Assembly (NCBI RefSeq): GCF_009208555.1
Contig: NZ_WFLI01000028.1
Span: 1-64,000, forward strand
DNA length: 64,000 nt
Origin: Janthinobacterium violaceinigrum
GTDB lineage: Bacteria; Pseudomonadota; Gammaproteobacteria; Burkholderiales; Burkholderiaceae_D
Direction: 5' to 3'
Below the pieces are notes generated by a model that worked only from the letters and a program-made list of their open reading frames with translations, was not told where the DNA came from and did no database searches. How positions within the stretch are numbered: the first letter of the stretch is position 1; the number at the start of each line of letters is the position of its first letter. Both the position numbers and the translations under genes were made by a program. Positions 9,368-18,596 of the stretch are shown piece by piece.

Positions 9368-10687
9368 ATGAAACACAGAAGTGCAGTACTCTACGCAGTC
9401 CTTTCCAGCGCACCGCTGCTGCTGGCCGCTTGCGGCAGCGGTGGCGGCAGCAGTGCCGGCGCCAGCGTGATCCAGGCCGAAACGGGCCTGGCGCCCGTGG
9501 CGGGCGCACCCGCCACCGTGGCCCTGGCAGGCAATGCCTTCATCACCAGCGCCGACGCCAGCGCGCAGGAAGTCATCAATGACAATGGCCTGGCCAACTG
9601 GACCAGCCCGAACACGGTGACGAGCGCGTACTTCCGCGTCGGCGCGGCCGGTCCCGTGACGGTGGCGCTCGATGCCCGGCTGGCCGGCAGCACCAGCAGC
9701 GTGGTGCGCGTGACGGTCGACGGCCAGCCCTTCGACGTGGCGCTGGCGGGCACGGCCAGCAAGACGTATGCGGTGGGCACCGTCAACGTGGCCGCGCCTG
9801 GCTATGTGAAGGTGGACTTGCGCGGCGTGAGCAAGGCGGGCGGCTATTTTGGCGACGTCTCGGCGCTGAAGGTGACGTCGAACGCCGCGCTCAGTTACGC
9901 CAGCGACCCCGCCAACTACTACTGGTCGCGGCGCGGGCCGTCCGTGCACATGGGCTATACGGTGCCGGCCAATACCGAGTATTTCTATAACGAGATGACG
10001 ATCCCCGTGGGCCAGGACGCCATCGGCTCCTACTTCATGGCCAACGGCTTTGGCCAGGGCTACATGGGCATCCAGGTGAAATCGCCGAGCGAGCGCTGGG
10101 TCCTGTTCTCCGTATGGGATGCCGACAATGGCGCCAAGACCACCCTGGTCAGCAAGGGCGCCGGCGTGGTCGACAATGCATTCGGCGGCGAAGGCACGGG
10201 CGGCCAGACCTATCTGTCGTATAACTGGGCGGCCGGCACCACCTACCGCTTCATCACGCGCGCGCGGCCCGACGGCAACGGCGGCAGCGATTATTCCGCC
10301 TGGTTCTACGCGCCCGAGACGGGCAAGTGGCGCTACATCGCCACGTGGAAGCGCCCGGCGATTTCCACGTATCTGACGGGCGTGCATTCCTTCCTCGAGA
10401 ACTTCATCGATACCCTGGGCTACACGGAGCGCCGCGTCCAGTTCGGCAACCAGTGGGCGCGCAATGTGTCGGGCACGTGGTCGGAAGTGACGGCGGGGCG
10501 GTTCACGGGCGACGCCACGGCCACCAATGGGCAGCGCATGGATTACGCGGGCGGCCTGGAAAACGGCAAGTTCTACCTGCATAACGGCGGCTTCTTTGCC
10601 GACTACGTGAAAACCAGCCAGAACTTCACGCGGCCCGCGACGGGGCAGGCGCCAGCCGTCGATGTAACGGCCTTGCCGATGCAATAA
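9368..10687 (+). CDS. lipoprotein with DUF5077- and DUF3472-like domains
   Basis: 439 residues. A lipoprotein signal ends at the lipobox LLAAC, followed by a GSGGGSS linker. Residues about 35-180 form a beta-rich module with AETG, VTVALDARLAG and VRVTVDGQPF, as in DUF5077 domains. Residues about 185-430 hold the DUF3472-like block (HMGYTVPANTEYFYNEMTI, YFMANGFGQGYMGIQV, WDADNG, FLENF). Both domains recur in secreted polysaccharide-associated proteins, but no biochemical role is established to my knowledge. The preceding terminator suggests its own promoter in the 9281-9367 gap. It is probably a surface-anchored glycan-binding or processing partner of the receptors upstream. Confidence 0.75.
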   Translation: MKHRSAVLYAVLSSAPLLLAACGSGGGSSAGASVIQAETGLAPVAGAPATVALAGNAFITSADASAQEVINDNGLANWTSPNTVTSAYFRVGAAGPVTVALDARLAGSTSSVVRVTVDGQPFDVALAGTASKTYAVGTVNVAAPGYVKVDLRGVSKAGGYFGDVSALKVTSNAALSYASDPANYYWSRRGPSVHMGYTVPANTEYFYNEMTIPVGQDAIGSYFMANGFGQGYMGIQVKSPSERWVLFSVWDADNGAKTTLVSKGAGVVDNAFGGEGTGGQTYLSYNWAAGTTYRFITRARPDGNGGSDYSAWFYAPETGKWRYIATWKRPAISTYLTGVHSFLENFIDTLGYTERRVQFGNQWARNVSGTWSEVTAGRFTGDATATNGQRMDYAGGLENGKFYLHNGGFFADYVKTSQNFTRPATGQAPAVDVTALPMQ

Positions 10688-10712
10688 AGCCGCTTGCGGC
10701 GCCGGAGCGCGC

Positions 10713-12782
10713 TTAAAAGTCCAGCCCCGCGCGCACGCCCCAGGTGCGGGGCTGGCTGGCCACGACGATGTTGTTGGCCAGCGCCCGCGTGTAGTACTGC
10801 GCGTCGCCCAGGTTCTTGCCATACAGGCCGAAGGTCCAGCGTTGCACGCGGTAGCTCAGGTGGGCGTTAACCAGGGTGTAGGCGGGGTTGACGGTGCTGC
10901 TGGCCGGGTACAGATTCGATGCGCCCTGGCGCGTGGCGTCCAGGCCCGCATCCCATTGCGGCGTGGGTTGCCAGTGCAAGCCCATGCCCACGCTGTGGCG
11001 CGGCGTATTGGCGAACTGCTTGCCGGCGAAATCGACGCCGCCCTTGACGTAGTCATCGTATTCGGCGTGCACGATGCCGGCGAACGCCGTCAGTTCCAGC
11101 GTAGGCAGGGGGCGCACGGTGCCCGTCAATTCCAGGCCCTGGCTGTGCGAGCGGCCGGCATTGTCGATGCGGCTCTGGCCATTCGTATCCGTCACCGTCA
11201 CTTGCTGGTCGCGCAGCCGCGTGTAGAACACGGTGGCGGCCAGGTCCCAGGCCCGCTGCGCGCCGCGCAGGCGGTAGCCGATTTCGCCATGCGTGCCATA
11301 TTCGGGACGGTACGCCGTGCTGGCAGCGTCGGGCGCCGTCGCATACAGGTTGAAGCCGGAAGCCTTGTAGCCGCGCGCCACGGTCAGCCAGCCGAATTGC
11401 GCCGCGTCGGGCCGGTATTCCACGGTCAGGCGCGGCAGGGCTACCGTGTCGCTGACCTTGTTGCCGTTGCGGACGGTGGTGGCGTCGAACGGCGCATCGG
11501 GCATGCCGTCGCCATTGCTGTCGAACAGGCCCGCCTGGCGGCTGCTCCAGTCCAGCTTGCGCGTATCGTGTTCCAGGCGCAGCGCACCGGCGACGCGCCA
11601 GGTGTGCGAAACCCGCCAACCCAGTTCGCCGAAGGCGGCCACGGTGCCGCCTTTCACGCCGGCCGTGGTGGCGCTCAAGTAATAGGGGCTGGAGTCGAAC
11701 AGGTAAGGCGAATCGCGCGTGATGTGCGAGCCATAGGCGCCTGCCAGCCAGTCGTATGCGCCCGCCGCGCCGGACAGGCGCGCTTCCAGGCTGACCTGTT
11801 CATTCTTCATGTCGTAGCCGCTGCGGGCCTGGAAGGTCGAGCGGGGCAGCCAGTAATTCCACTCGGTCCGGTTGGCGCCCATGGTCACGGCCAGCCGTGT
11901 GCCATGCGCCAGCGCGCGCTCGTATTCGCCCGACAGCAGGGTGTACTTGACGTTGTTCACGCCCGCATCGCTGGCCGTCGACCGGTGTTCGCGCGCCAGC
12001 GACGCGTCGGCGAAGTAGTCGTTGCCGCCGCGCAGATTGGCATGGTGCAGGCCGAATCGCCACGTGCCGCCCATGTCGTCGCGGTGCAGCAGCTTGATGC
12101 GGGCGAACGCGCTGTCCCAGCCGCCCGTATCGCTGCGCTGCAGGCGCGTATTGTCGATGAAGCCGTCGGCCTTTTCGCCGCCGGCGACGATGCGCACGGC
12201 CGTTTTTTCACCGAGGGGCACGTCCATGGCCAGGCTGGCGCGGCGGCGCTTGCCCGAGCCGTAGTCCACTTGCGCGCTGCCGCCCAGCACCTGGCCCGGG
12301 TCGCGCGAGCGCAGCGCCACCACGCCGCCCATGCTGCTCTGGCCATACAGGGTGCTTTGCGGTCCGCGCAGCACTTCCAGCTGCTGCAGGTCGAACAGCT
12401 GGCCCAGTACCAGGCTGTACATGGGCACGCCGTCGAGCAGCACGCTGGTGCTGGTGCTGTCCGATTCATCGTCGGAAAAGCCCAGGCCGCGGATGGTCAG
12501 CGACGGCGTGCTGCGCGTGAAATTGGTCAGGTAGACGTTGGGCAGCTGCTGGGCCACGTCGCCCAGGGTTTCCAGGTGCGCCTGTTCGATGGCGTCGCCC
12601 TTGATGACGCTGACGCTGGCGGGCGTTTCCATCACCGTGCGGCCCGCCTTGCTGGCGCTGACCAGCACGGACGGCAGGCCGGCATCGGCAGGCGCAGGGG
12701 AATCGGCCGTTTGCGCCACGGCGAAGGCGGGGGAGGACAGCAGCAGGCACAGGGTCAGTTTGCGGGGCAGGGTTGCGGACAT
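10713..12782 (-). CDS. FyuA-like TonB-dependent siderophore receptor
   Basis: 689 residues, minus strand. The start at 12782 gives a clean signal peptide (RKLTLCLLLSSPAFAVAQ); an in-frame ATG at 12818 has no ribosome site and adds 12 unlikely residues. The TonB-box region SVLVSASK is followed by a plug (SVSVIKGDAIEQ, LTIRGLGFSDD, LEVLRGPQSTLYGQSSMGGV) and a barrel ending in GLDF. The stretch VARGYKASGFNLY and the following EYGTHGEIGYRLRG resemble the equivalent part of FyuA, the yersiniabactin/pesticin receptor. It faces an AraC-type regulator across a Fur-box-like site. Partner genes for inner-membrane import lie just beyond, making it the outer-membrane entry of a phenolate siderophore system. 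Confidence 0.88.
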   Translation of the reverse strand: MSATLPRKLTLCLLLSSPAFAVAQTADSPAPADAGLPSVLVSASKAGRTVMETPASVSVIKGDAIEQAHLETLGDVAQQLPNVYLTNFTRSTPSLTIRGLGFSDDESDSTSTSVLLDGVPMYSLVLGQLFDLQQLEVLRGPQSTLYGQSSMGGVVALRSRDPGQVLGGSAQVDYGSGKRRRASLAMDVPLGEKTAVRIVAGGEKADGFIDNTRLQRSDTGGWDSAFARIKLLHRDDMGGTWRFGLHHANLRGGNDYFADASLAREHRSTASDAGVNNVKYTLLSGEYERALAHGTRLAVTMGANRTEWNYWLPRSTFQARSGYDMKNEQVSLEARLSGAAGAYDWLAGAYGSHITRDSPYLFDSSPYYLSATTAGVKGGTVAAFGELGWRVSHTWRVAGALRLEHDTRKLDWSSRQAGLFDSNGDGMPDAPFDATTVRNGNKVSDTVALPRLTVEYRPDAAQFGWLTVARGYKASGFNLYATAPDAASTAYRPEYGTHGEIGYRLRGAQRAWDLAATVFYTRLRDQQVTVTDTNGQSRIDNAGRSHSQGLELTGTVRPLPTLELTAFAGIVHAEYDDYVKGGVDFAGKQFANTPRHSVGMGLHWQPTPQWDAGLDATRQGASNLYPASSTVNPAYTLVNAHLSYRVQRWTFGLYGKNLGDAQYYTRALANNIVVASQPRTWGVRAGLDF

Positions 12783-12907
12783 GGCGGCTTTCTTGGCGTG
12801 TGTGGATGATGCCGCCATCGTAGCGAGGCGCCGGCGCGCGCGCCGCCCCGATCCGGTCCGCCACCATCCCAGGCGGGACTGTTTTGCGGGGCTGCATGAT
12901 TCTTATT

Positions 12908-12926
12908 GTAAATAGGAATCATTATC
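12908..12926 (-). promoter_or_regulatory. Fur-box-like operator between siderophore receptor and AraC regulator
   Basis: Read on the minus strand, this 19-mer (GATAATGATTCCTATTTAC) matches the Fur consensus GATAATGATAATCATTATC at 13 of 19 positions, with the whole left half GATAATGAT intact. Flanking sequence adds further AATGAT/ATTATCATT repeats. It sits between the receptor start (12782) and the regulator start (12976), so one site can control both. Confidence 0.75.
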
Positions 12927-12975
12927 ATTAAAATGAGCTGATGCAAGATCGCATGGCTAGCCGACCGGGAGTGTG

Positions 12976-13878
12976 ATGTACGAGCTGAAATCGTCCGAAT
13001 TCTTTGATGCGCCGCCGGCCAGCGCCGTCACGCCGCCGGGCACCCTGGTGCGCACGGTCGACGTGCAGCCGGGACTGGCCGTCTCGCTCGTCTCGCTCCA
13101 GCCGCAGCAGGCGTTCCAGATGGCGGCGCTCAATGACAGCGACCACCTGCATTTCAGCTGCCAGCTGCGCGGTACGACGGAAGTGGTGCAGGGCGGTGGC
13201 GAGACGCGCAGCCTGCAGGCCAACAGCCTGGTCGCCAGCTGCGCGCCCGGCGAGCGCTTCCGGCTCAATTTCTACCCGGCCGGCTATGCCAACATCGAGC
13301 TGCGCATCCGTCCCCAGCTCCTGTGCGCGCTGGCGGGCGACGACTATGAACGCATCGTCCCGCGCCTGCAAAGCGCCTGCTTCCTGCATCAGCAGGCAGG
13401 CCATGCGCGCGCCCGCGAAGCGGCCTTGCGGCTGGAGCAGTTGCTGACGTGCGAACAGCCGCCAGGCCTGCTGGTGCACGCGGCCACCCTGGAATTCCTC
13501 GCCTGGCATTTGCAATCGCTGCAGGGGGAGGACGGCAGCGCGGGCCAGCCGCCGCGCCGCGAGCAAAAGCTGCTGCTGGCCGCGCACGAGCGCCTGCTGG
13601 CGGACCTGAGCGCGCCGCCCACCATCGAGCAGCTGTCGCGCGAAGTGGGCTTGAACCAGCTGAAACTGAAGCGCGGCTTCAAGGCCATGTTTGGCCTCAG
13701 TATCTACGCGCTGTTCCAGCGCGAACGCATGGGCCGCGCCAAGGCGCTGCTGGACCGGCACGGCGTCAGCGACACGGCCGTCATGCTCGGCTACAGCAAC
13801 ATGAGCCATTTCAGCGCCGCCTTCCGCAAGCAGCATGGCGTGCTGCCCAGCGAGGCGCGGCGCGCCAGGCTAGTCTAG
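12976..13878 (+). CDS. AraC-family regulator, PchR/YbtA-like
   Basis: 300 residues. ATG 12976 follows GGGAG at 12967-12971. The N-terminal half (about 1-190) is a ligand-sensing region with RLNFYPAGYANIELRI, reminiscent of PchR-type siderophore sensors. The C-terminal 100 residues hold the double AraC helix-turn-helix (TIEQLSREVGLNQLKLKRGF and VSDTAVMLGYSNMSHFSAAF). PchR and YbtA activate their receptor and transport genes when the cognate ferric siderophore is present in the cytoplasm. Its position, divergent from the receptor and tail-to-tail (9-bp overlap) with the ABC genes, fits that role. Confidence 0.85.
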   Translation: MYELKSSEFFDAPPASAVTPPGTLVRTVDVQPGLAVSLVSLQPQQAFQMAALNDSDHLHFSCQLRGTTEVVQGGGETRSLQANSLVASCAPGERFRLNFYPAGYANIELRIRPQLLCALAGDDYERIVPRLQSACFLHQQAGHARAREAALRLEQLLTCEQPPGLLVHAATLEFLAWHLQSLQGEDGSAGQPPRREQKLLLAAHERLLADLSAPPTIEQLSREVGLNQLKLKRGFKAMFGLSIYALFQRERMGRAKALLDRHGVSDTAVMLGYSNMSHFSAAFRKQHGVLPSEARRARLV

Positions 13879-15594
13879 GTCCTGCGCCCGCCACAGGGCG
13901 GCATACAGCCCCTGTTCTTCCAGCAGCGTGGCGTGCGTGCCGCGTTCCACTATGCGGCCGCCGTCGAGCACGAGGATCTGCTGTGCGTGCCGCACGCTGC
14001 GCAAGCGGTGGGCGATCATGATCACGGTGCGGCCTTGCGCCAGCCGGCCCAGCGCCCGTTCGATTTCACGCTGCGCCTGCGGGTCGACGCTGGCCGTCGC
14101 TTCGTCGAGCAGCAGCAGCGGGGCATCCTTCAGCAGCGCGCGCGCGATCGACAGGCGCTGGCGCTCGCCGCCGGACAGGCGCTGGCCATTTTCGCCGATG
14201 CGGCTGGCGTAGCCGTGCGGCAGCTTGCGCACGAACGCGTCGCAGTAGGCTTCGCGGCAGGCGGCCATCACTTCCTCGTCGCTGGCGCCGGGGCGGCCGA
14301 TGCGCACATTGTCCAGCACCGTGCCGTCGAACAGCTGCACCTCCTGGAAGACAAAGCTCAGCTGGGCGTACAGGCGCTCGCTGCCCAGCGCGCGCAAGTC
14401 CACGCCGCCCAGCAGGACGGCGCCGTGCTGCGGATCGTCGAAGCGGGCCAGCAGATGCAGCAGGCTGCTCTTGCCGGCGCCCGATGGTCCGATGATGGCC
14501 GTGACGCTGCCCGGCGCCGCGTCGAAACTGATATCGCGCAGGGCCCAGGTCTCGCTGCCCGCATACTGCAAGCCCACCTGCTCGAAGCGCAGCGCATGGC
14601 CGTGCGGCTGCGCGGCGGCGTCGCCTTGCGGCAGTGCCGGTTCGGCCAGCATGGCTTCGATGCGCGCTTCGCTCAGGGCCATGAAACGCAGTTCCTGCAG
14701 GTGGGCGGCGATATCGTGCAGCGGGTCGAGCAGTTTATAGGCCACCAGCGCGAACAGCAGCCATGCCGGCCCGGCAAGCTCGCCGTGGCGCGCCAGCGCG
14801 CCCGCCAGCAGCAGGAGCAGCACCAGGCCCAGTTCCAGGACCAGGCGGTAGGCCTGGATGGGGCCCGCGCCCCAGGCTTCCACGCCGAAGCTGGCGCTGC
14901 GCAAGGCGGCAAAGCGGCGGTCGAGCTTTTCCACCCAGTGCGCCGCGCGGCCATACAGGCGCAGGGTGCGCAGGCCGGCCGCAAATTCCACCAGCATGCC
15001 GGCCGTCTCCTGCAGCAGTTCCTGCTTGTGGCGCCCGGCGGCGGCAAAGCGGCGCCGGCCCAGGCTGAGCAGCCACAGGGCCAGCGGCAAGGTGGACACC
15101 AGGATGCAAGCGAGGCGCCAGTCCACCGCCAGCAGGATGGCGAAATACAGCAGCGGCACGGCGCAGGCGGCTACCAGTTCCCCGCTCAGGTGCGTGAAAA
15201 TATCCTCCACGCGCTTGACGTCGTCCGTCAGCAGCGACGCCAGCTGGCCGCTGCGCTTGCCCTGCACGGCGCCCAGCGGCAAGCGTCCCAGGTGGGCAAT
15301 CGCGTGTTCGCGGTAGCCGCCCATCACCTCATAGCTGCCCAGGAAGCAGTACAGCTGGCCCAGCCAGGAACACAGCATCTGCCCGGCCAGCAGGCAGGCC
15401 AGCAGCAGGCAAAGCAGGGGCAGCGAGCGCAATTGGCCTGTGCGCAGCAGGTCGTCCAGCCACCACCAGGCGAGGAAGAAGGGCGCGATCGCGCAGGCCC
15501 GTTCGGCCACGCGCAGGGCCAGGCCGGCCAGCATGCGTGCCGTTGCGCGGTGGCTGCGCCGCATCACGCGGCGCATCAGTTCAATGGTCTGCAT
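13870..15594 (-). CDS. YbtQ-like siderophore ABC transporter half (permease-ATPase)
   Basis: 574 residues. The ATG at 15594 lies inside the end of the upstream ABC gene (14-bp overlap) and is preceded by GGAAAAG; an in-frame extension to 15687 is cysteine-rich nonsense. An N-terminal six-helix exporter-type membrane domain (about 20-310) is followed by an ATPase: Walker A GPSGAGKS near residue 370, signature LSGGERQ, Walker B LLLLDEATAS, then the H-loop (VIMIAHRL). YbtP/YbtQ are exporter-fold ABC proteins that import ferric yersiniabactin, and this pair has the same two-gene, domain-fused form. The partner is the gene ending at 15581. Confidence 0.88.
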   Translation of the reverse strand: MQTIELMRRVMRRSHRATARMLAGLALRVAERACAIAPFFLAWWWLDDLLRTGQLRSLPLLCLLLACLLAGQMLCSWLGQLYCFLGSYEVMGGYREHAIAHLGRLPLGAVQGKRSGQLASLLTDDVKRVEDIFTHLSGELVAACAVPLLYFAILLAVDWRLACILVSTLPLALWLLSLGRRRFAAAGRHKQELLQETAGMLVEFAAGLRTLRLYGRAAHWVEKLDRRFAALRSASFGVEAWGAGPIQAYRLVLELGLVLLLLLAGALARHGELAGPAWLLFALVAYKLLDPLHDIAAHLQELRFMALSEARIEAMLAEPALPQGDAAAQPHGHALRFEQVGLQYAGSETWALRDISFDAAPGSVTAIIGPSGAGKSSLLHLLARFDDPQHGAVLLGGVDLRALGSERLYAQLSFVFQEVQLFDGTVLDNVRIGRPGASDEEVMAACREAYCDAFVRKLPHGYASRIGENGQRLSGGERQRLSIARALLKDAPLLLLDEATASVDPQAQREIERALGRLAQGRTVIMIAHRLRSVRHAQQILVLDGGRIVERGTHATLLEEQGLYAALWRAQDLD

Positions 15595-17344
15595 GGGTTT
15601 TCTTTTCCGTGATATGCCACTGTTCGCTGTCGAATTGGCGTTGCCACAAGTCGTGGTACAGGGGGCAGCGCAGCAGCAGGTCGGCATGCGCGCCGTGCGC
15701 GACCAGGCGGCCCTGGTCCATAACGAGAATTTGCGCGGCGCTGGCGATGGAGCTCAGCCGATGTGCGATCACCAGCACCGTCTTGTGCGGATAGGCCGCG
15801 CGCAAGGCCTGGTAAAAGCGCCGCTCCGTGCGGCTGTCGGCAAAGGCCGTCGCTTCATCGAGCAGCAAAATGGGCGTGTCGGCCAGCAGGGCGCGCGCGA
15901 TGGCGATGCGCTGGCGCTCGCCGCCGGACAGGCGTACCCCCCGTTCCTCGACGTGCGTGTGCCAGCCGGCCGGCAGGGCGTCGATGCAGCCGTCTGCCTG
16001 CGCCACGCGCAGCGCCTGGCGTACCTGCGCGTCGCTGGCACCGGGCCGGCCCAGGCGCAGGTTGTCGAGCAGGCTGCCGCGAAACAGGAAGGCATCCTGC
16101 GTGGCCAGGGCGATCAGCGCCGTGCGGGCGCCCTCGTCGAGCGCGTCCAGCGCCACGCCGCCAATGCGGATGCGGCCCGCATCGGCTTGCAGCAGGCCCG
16201 CCAGCAGCGCGGCCACGGTGCTCTTGCCGGCGCCCGATGGCCCCACCAGCGCCGTCAGGCTGCCGGCCGGCAGGTGCAGGCTGACGTCGTGCAGCACGGG
16301 CGCGTTGGCATACGCGAAGAAGACGTGCTCGAAGCGCACTTCGGGCAGGTCCGGCAGGCAGGCTGGCGCCTGCTGCGCCGCGGGCGCCGGTGCCGGCAAG
16401 CTGGCCATGCGCTGCAGGCTGGCCTGCACTTCGCGCAGCTCCGTCGACAGCTTGATGACCTTGAACAGCGGTTTCAGCATGCCGGAACCGAGCACGAGGG
16501 CCAGCACCAGTTGCGGCAGGGTGACATGCGCCGCCTGGTACAGCCACAGGCCCGCCGGCAGCAGGGTGGCGATGTTCGCGCTCAGCAGCACCATGAAGAC
16601 GGACCAGGCGGGCACCGTCTGGCGCGTGATGCGGCTCATCAGCGCCTGATAGGCATGCAGGCTGTCGCGCATGCGCTGGAATGAGGTGGCGTCCTGGCGG
16701 TACGCTTTCATCACGGGCATGCTGCGCACATATTCGATGGTGGTGCCGTGCAGTTCGTCGAGGGCCGTGCCGTACTGCGCCATGTGTACGCCGAAACCGC
16801 GCATCATCATCGCTTGCAGCAGCAGCGCAAAGGGCACGGTGGCCAGCGCGGCCAGCGCCAGGCGCCAGTCGATGGCCAGCAGCAGGCCGGCAACCAGCAC
16901 GGGACTGGCCAGGGCCGCCGCCAGTTCCACCGTGTGGTGGGCGATGAACTGCTCCAGCCGGTCCACGTCCTGCAGCACCAGCCGTTTCAGTTCGCCGCTG
17001 CCCGCCTGGTTCAGCCAGCGCAAGGGCGCGCCCGCCAGCTGGCGCACCAGCCCGCGCCGCGTATCGAGCAGCACCTGGAAGGCGCTGACGTGGCTGCAGT
17101 AATATGCGGCGCTGTACAGCAGATACTTGAACAGCAGGGTCAGTGCCAGCCAGCCGGCCAGCCGGAACAGCTCGGCGCCGGGGCCGGGCGACGCGACAGC
17201 CACGCCCGCCGCCGTGCCCAGCAGCCAGTAGGGCCACAGTTCGGCGCTGGCTGCCGCCACGGCCAGCACGATGGCCAGCGCCAGTCTCCCGGACTGGCCG
17301 TGCAGCAGACGGCGCAGTTGCTGCGATGGCGATGCTTCAGTCAT
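15581..17344 (-). CDS. YbtP-like siderophore ABC transporter half (permease-ATPase)
   Basis: 587 residues. The start ATG 17344 overlaps the stop of the MFS gene by 8 bases (ATGACTGA), suggesting translational coupling. Membrane helices fill about residues 20-300. The ATPase has GPSGAGKS near residue 366, LSGGERQRIAIARALL, and Walker B ILLLDEATAF; the usual D-loop serine-alanine is replaced by FADSRTE, a small oddity worth noting. With the downstream gene it would form a heterodimer importing a ferric siderophore or releasing its iron in the cytoplasm, by analogy with YbtPQ. Confidence 0.88.
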   Translation of the reverse strand: MTEASPSQQLRRLLHGQSGRLALAIVLAVAAASAELWPYWLLGTAAGVAVASPGPGAELFRLAGWLALTLLFKYLLYSAAYYCSHVSAFQVLLDTRRGLVRQLAGAPLRWLNQAGSGELKRLVLQDVDRLEQFIAHHTVELAAALASPVLVAGLLLAIDWRLALAALATVPFALLLQAMMMRGFGVHMAQYGTALDELHGTTIEYVRSMPVMKAYRQDATSFQRMRDSLHAYQALMSRITRQTVPAWSVFMVLLSANIATLLPAGLWLYQAAHVTLPQLVLALVLGSGMLKPLFKVIKLSTELREVQASLQRMASLPAPAPAAQQAPACLPDLPEVRFEHVFFAYANAPVLHDVSLHLPAGSLTALVGPSGAGKSTVAALLAGLLQADAGRIRIGGVALDALDEGARTALIALATQDAFLFRGSLLDNLRLGRPGASDAQVRQALRVAQADGCIDALPAGWHTHVEERGVRLSGGERQRIAIARALLADTPILLLDEATAFADSRTERRFYQALRAAYPHKTVLVIAHRLSSIASAAQILVMDQGRLVAHGAHADLLLRCPLYHDLWQRQFDSEQWHITEKKTHADH

Positions 17345-18596
17345 GTGCGTCGTCCAGGTGGGCCGCGCCGCGGCGTACCCACAGCAGCACGGCGATGGCC
17401 AGCAGCGCGCTGGCCACGCCCACCAGCATGCCGGCGCCATAGCCGGCGCGGGCGGCCAGCGCCGTGGCGGCGGACGCGATGACGATTTCGCCCAGCGTTT
17501 GCGTGCTCTGGAAAATGGAAAAATCGGTGGCCGCCTGCCGGCCCAGCTGCGCGTAGCGCATCAGCAGGGTGTACAGGCAGACGCTGGTCACGCCGATGCC
17601 CAGGCCGATCAGGATGGTGGCCAGCCACACGAGGGGCGTGCCCGCGCCGGCGGGGGCGCTGCTGATGCGTAGCCACAGGACGCTGGCGCAGGCCAGGATG
17701 GCCAGGCCGCCCAGCAGCGCATGCCAGCGCGTCATCCATTTGAGCAGCAGGGCGGCCAGCGCGCAACCGGCCAGCACCATCACGGAATTGCCCGCGCCGG
17801 ACAGGCCGGCCACGCTGGCGGCGCTCCAGCCTGCGTCGATGAGCACCAGCTTGGCCAGGCCGAACAGCACCGAGCCGGTCAGGGTGGCCAGCATGCCCGC
17901 CACCATCAGGCGCAGCGCCAGCGGCCGGCGGAAAAAGCCCCGCAAGCTGGCCCGCTGCCGGGTGACGACCGCCGCCGCGCCTTCGCGCCAGCGCCACACG
18001 GGCATGCCGCACAGCACGACGATGGCGGCCAGGGCCAGCATGCTGGCCGTCTGTCCCAGCAGCTCGGCGCCCAGCAGTACGGCCGGGCCGCCCACCAGCA
18101 TGCCCAGCATGAAACCGCCCACCTGCAGTACATTGATGTGCGCGATGCCGCTGCCATGCAGCACGTCGGCTGCCAGGCCATCGGTGGCGATGTCCTGCGT
18201 GGCGCTGGCCAGCGAGGCGGCCGCGATCAGCCACAGCAAGGCCGGCGCATGCGCCGCATCGAAGCGCTGGAAGGCCATCGCCGCCAGGCACAGGGCCAGC
18301 AGCAGCTGCATGGGCACGATCCAGCTGCGGCGCCTGCCCATGGCCGCCGACCAGCGGTTTTCCACCAGCGGCGACCAGAAGAACTTGAAGGCCCAGGGCA
18401 GGCTGGCCAGCGGCACCAGCGCGATCAGCTCCAGCGGCGCGCCGCCCTGGCGCAGCAGCACGGGATAGGCCTGGAAGGCCAGGCCGATCGGTATGCCCTG
18501 CACCAGGTAGAGCAGGGCCGTCATCCACAGCAGGCTGGCGCGCGCGGCGACAGGCGTGGAAACGGAAGGGAAAGTGTGCGACTGCTGCGGCGCCAT
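17337..18596 (-). CDS. RhtX/FptX-type MFS siderophore permease (YbtX-like)
   Basis: 419 residues, about 12 membrane helices. The ATG follows AAGGAAGG. The first helix region, LLYLVQGIPIGLAFQAYPVL, and the following FKFFWSPLVENRW are characteristic of the RhtX/FptX siderophore permeases and of AmpG-like relatives. FptX imports ferripyochelin into the cytoplasm; YbtX lies with ybtPQ in yersinia. Here the gene heads a three-gene minus-strand operon with the two ABC halves, each overlapping the next. Its promoter lies in the 18597-18853 gap, shared with the divergent sigma factor gene. Confidence 0.85.
   Translation of the reverse strand: MAPQQSHTFPSVSTPVAARASLLWMTALLYLVQGIPIGLAFQAYPVLLRQGGAPLELIALVPLASLPWAFKFFWSPLVENRWSAAMGRRRSWIVPMQLLLALCLAAMAFQRFDAAHAPALLWLIAAASLASATQDIATDGLAADVLHGSGIAHINVLQVGGFMLGMLVGGPAVLLGAELLGQTASMLALAAIVVLCGMPVWRWREGAAAVVTRQRASLRGFFRRPLALRLMVAGMLATLTGSVLFGLAKLVLIDAGWSAASVAGLSGAGNSVMVLAGCALAALLLKWMTRWHALLGGLAILACASVLWLRISSAPAGAGTPLVWLATILIGLGIGVTSVCLYTLLMRYAQLGRQAATDFSIFQSTQTLGEIVIASAATALAARAGYGAGMLVGVASALLAIAVLLWVRRGAAHLDDAHD

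Noticed and set aside
10842..12809. 655-codon plus-strand frame opposite the FyuA-like receptor
   Set aside because: The receptor plug and barrel motifs are on the minus strand; this frame has none.
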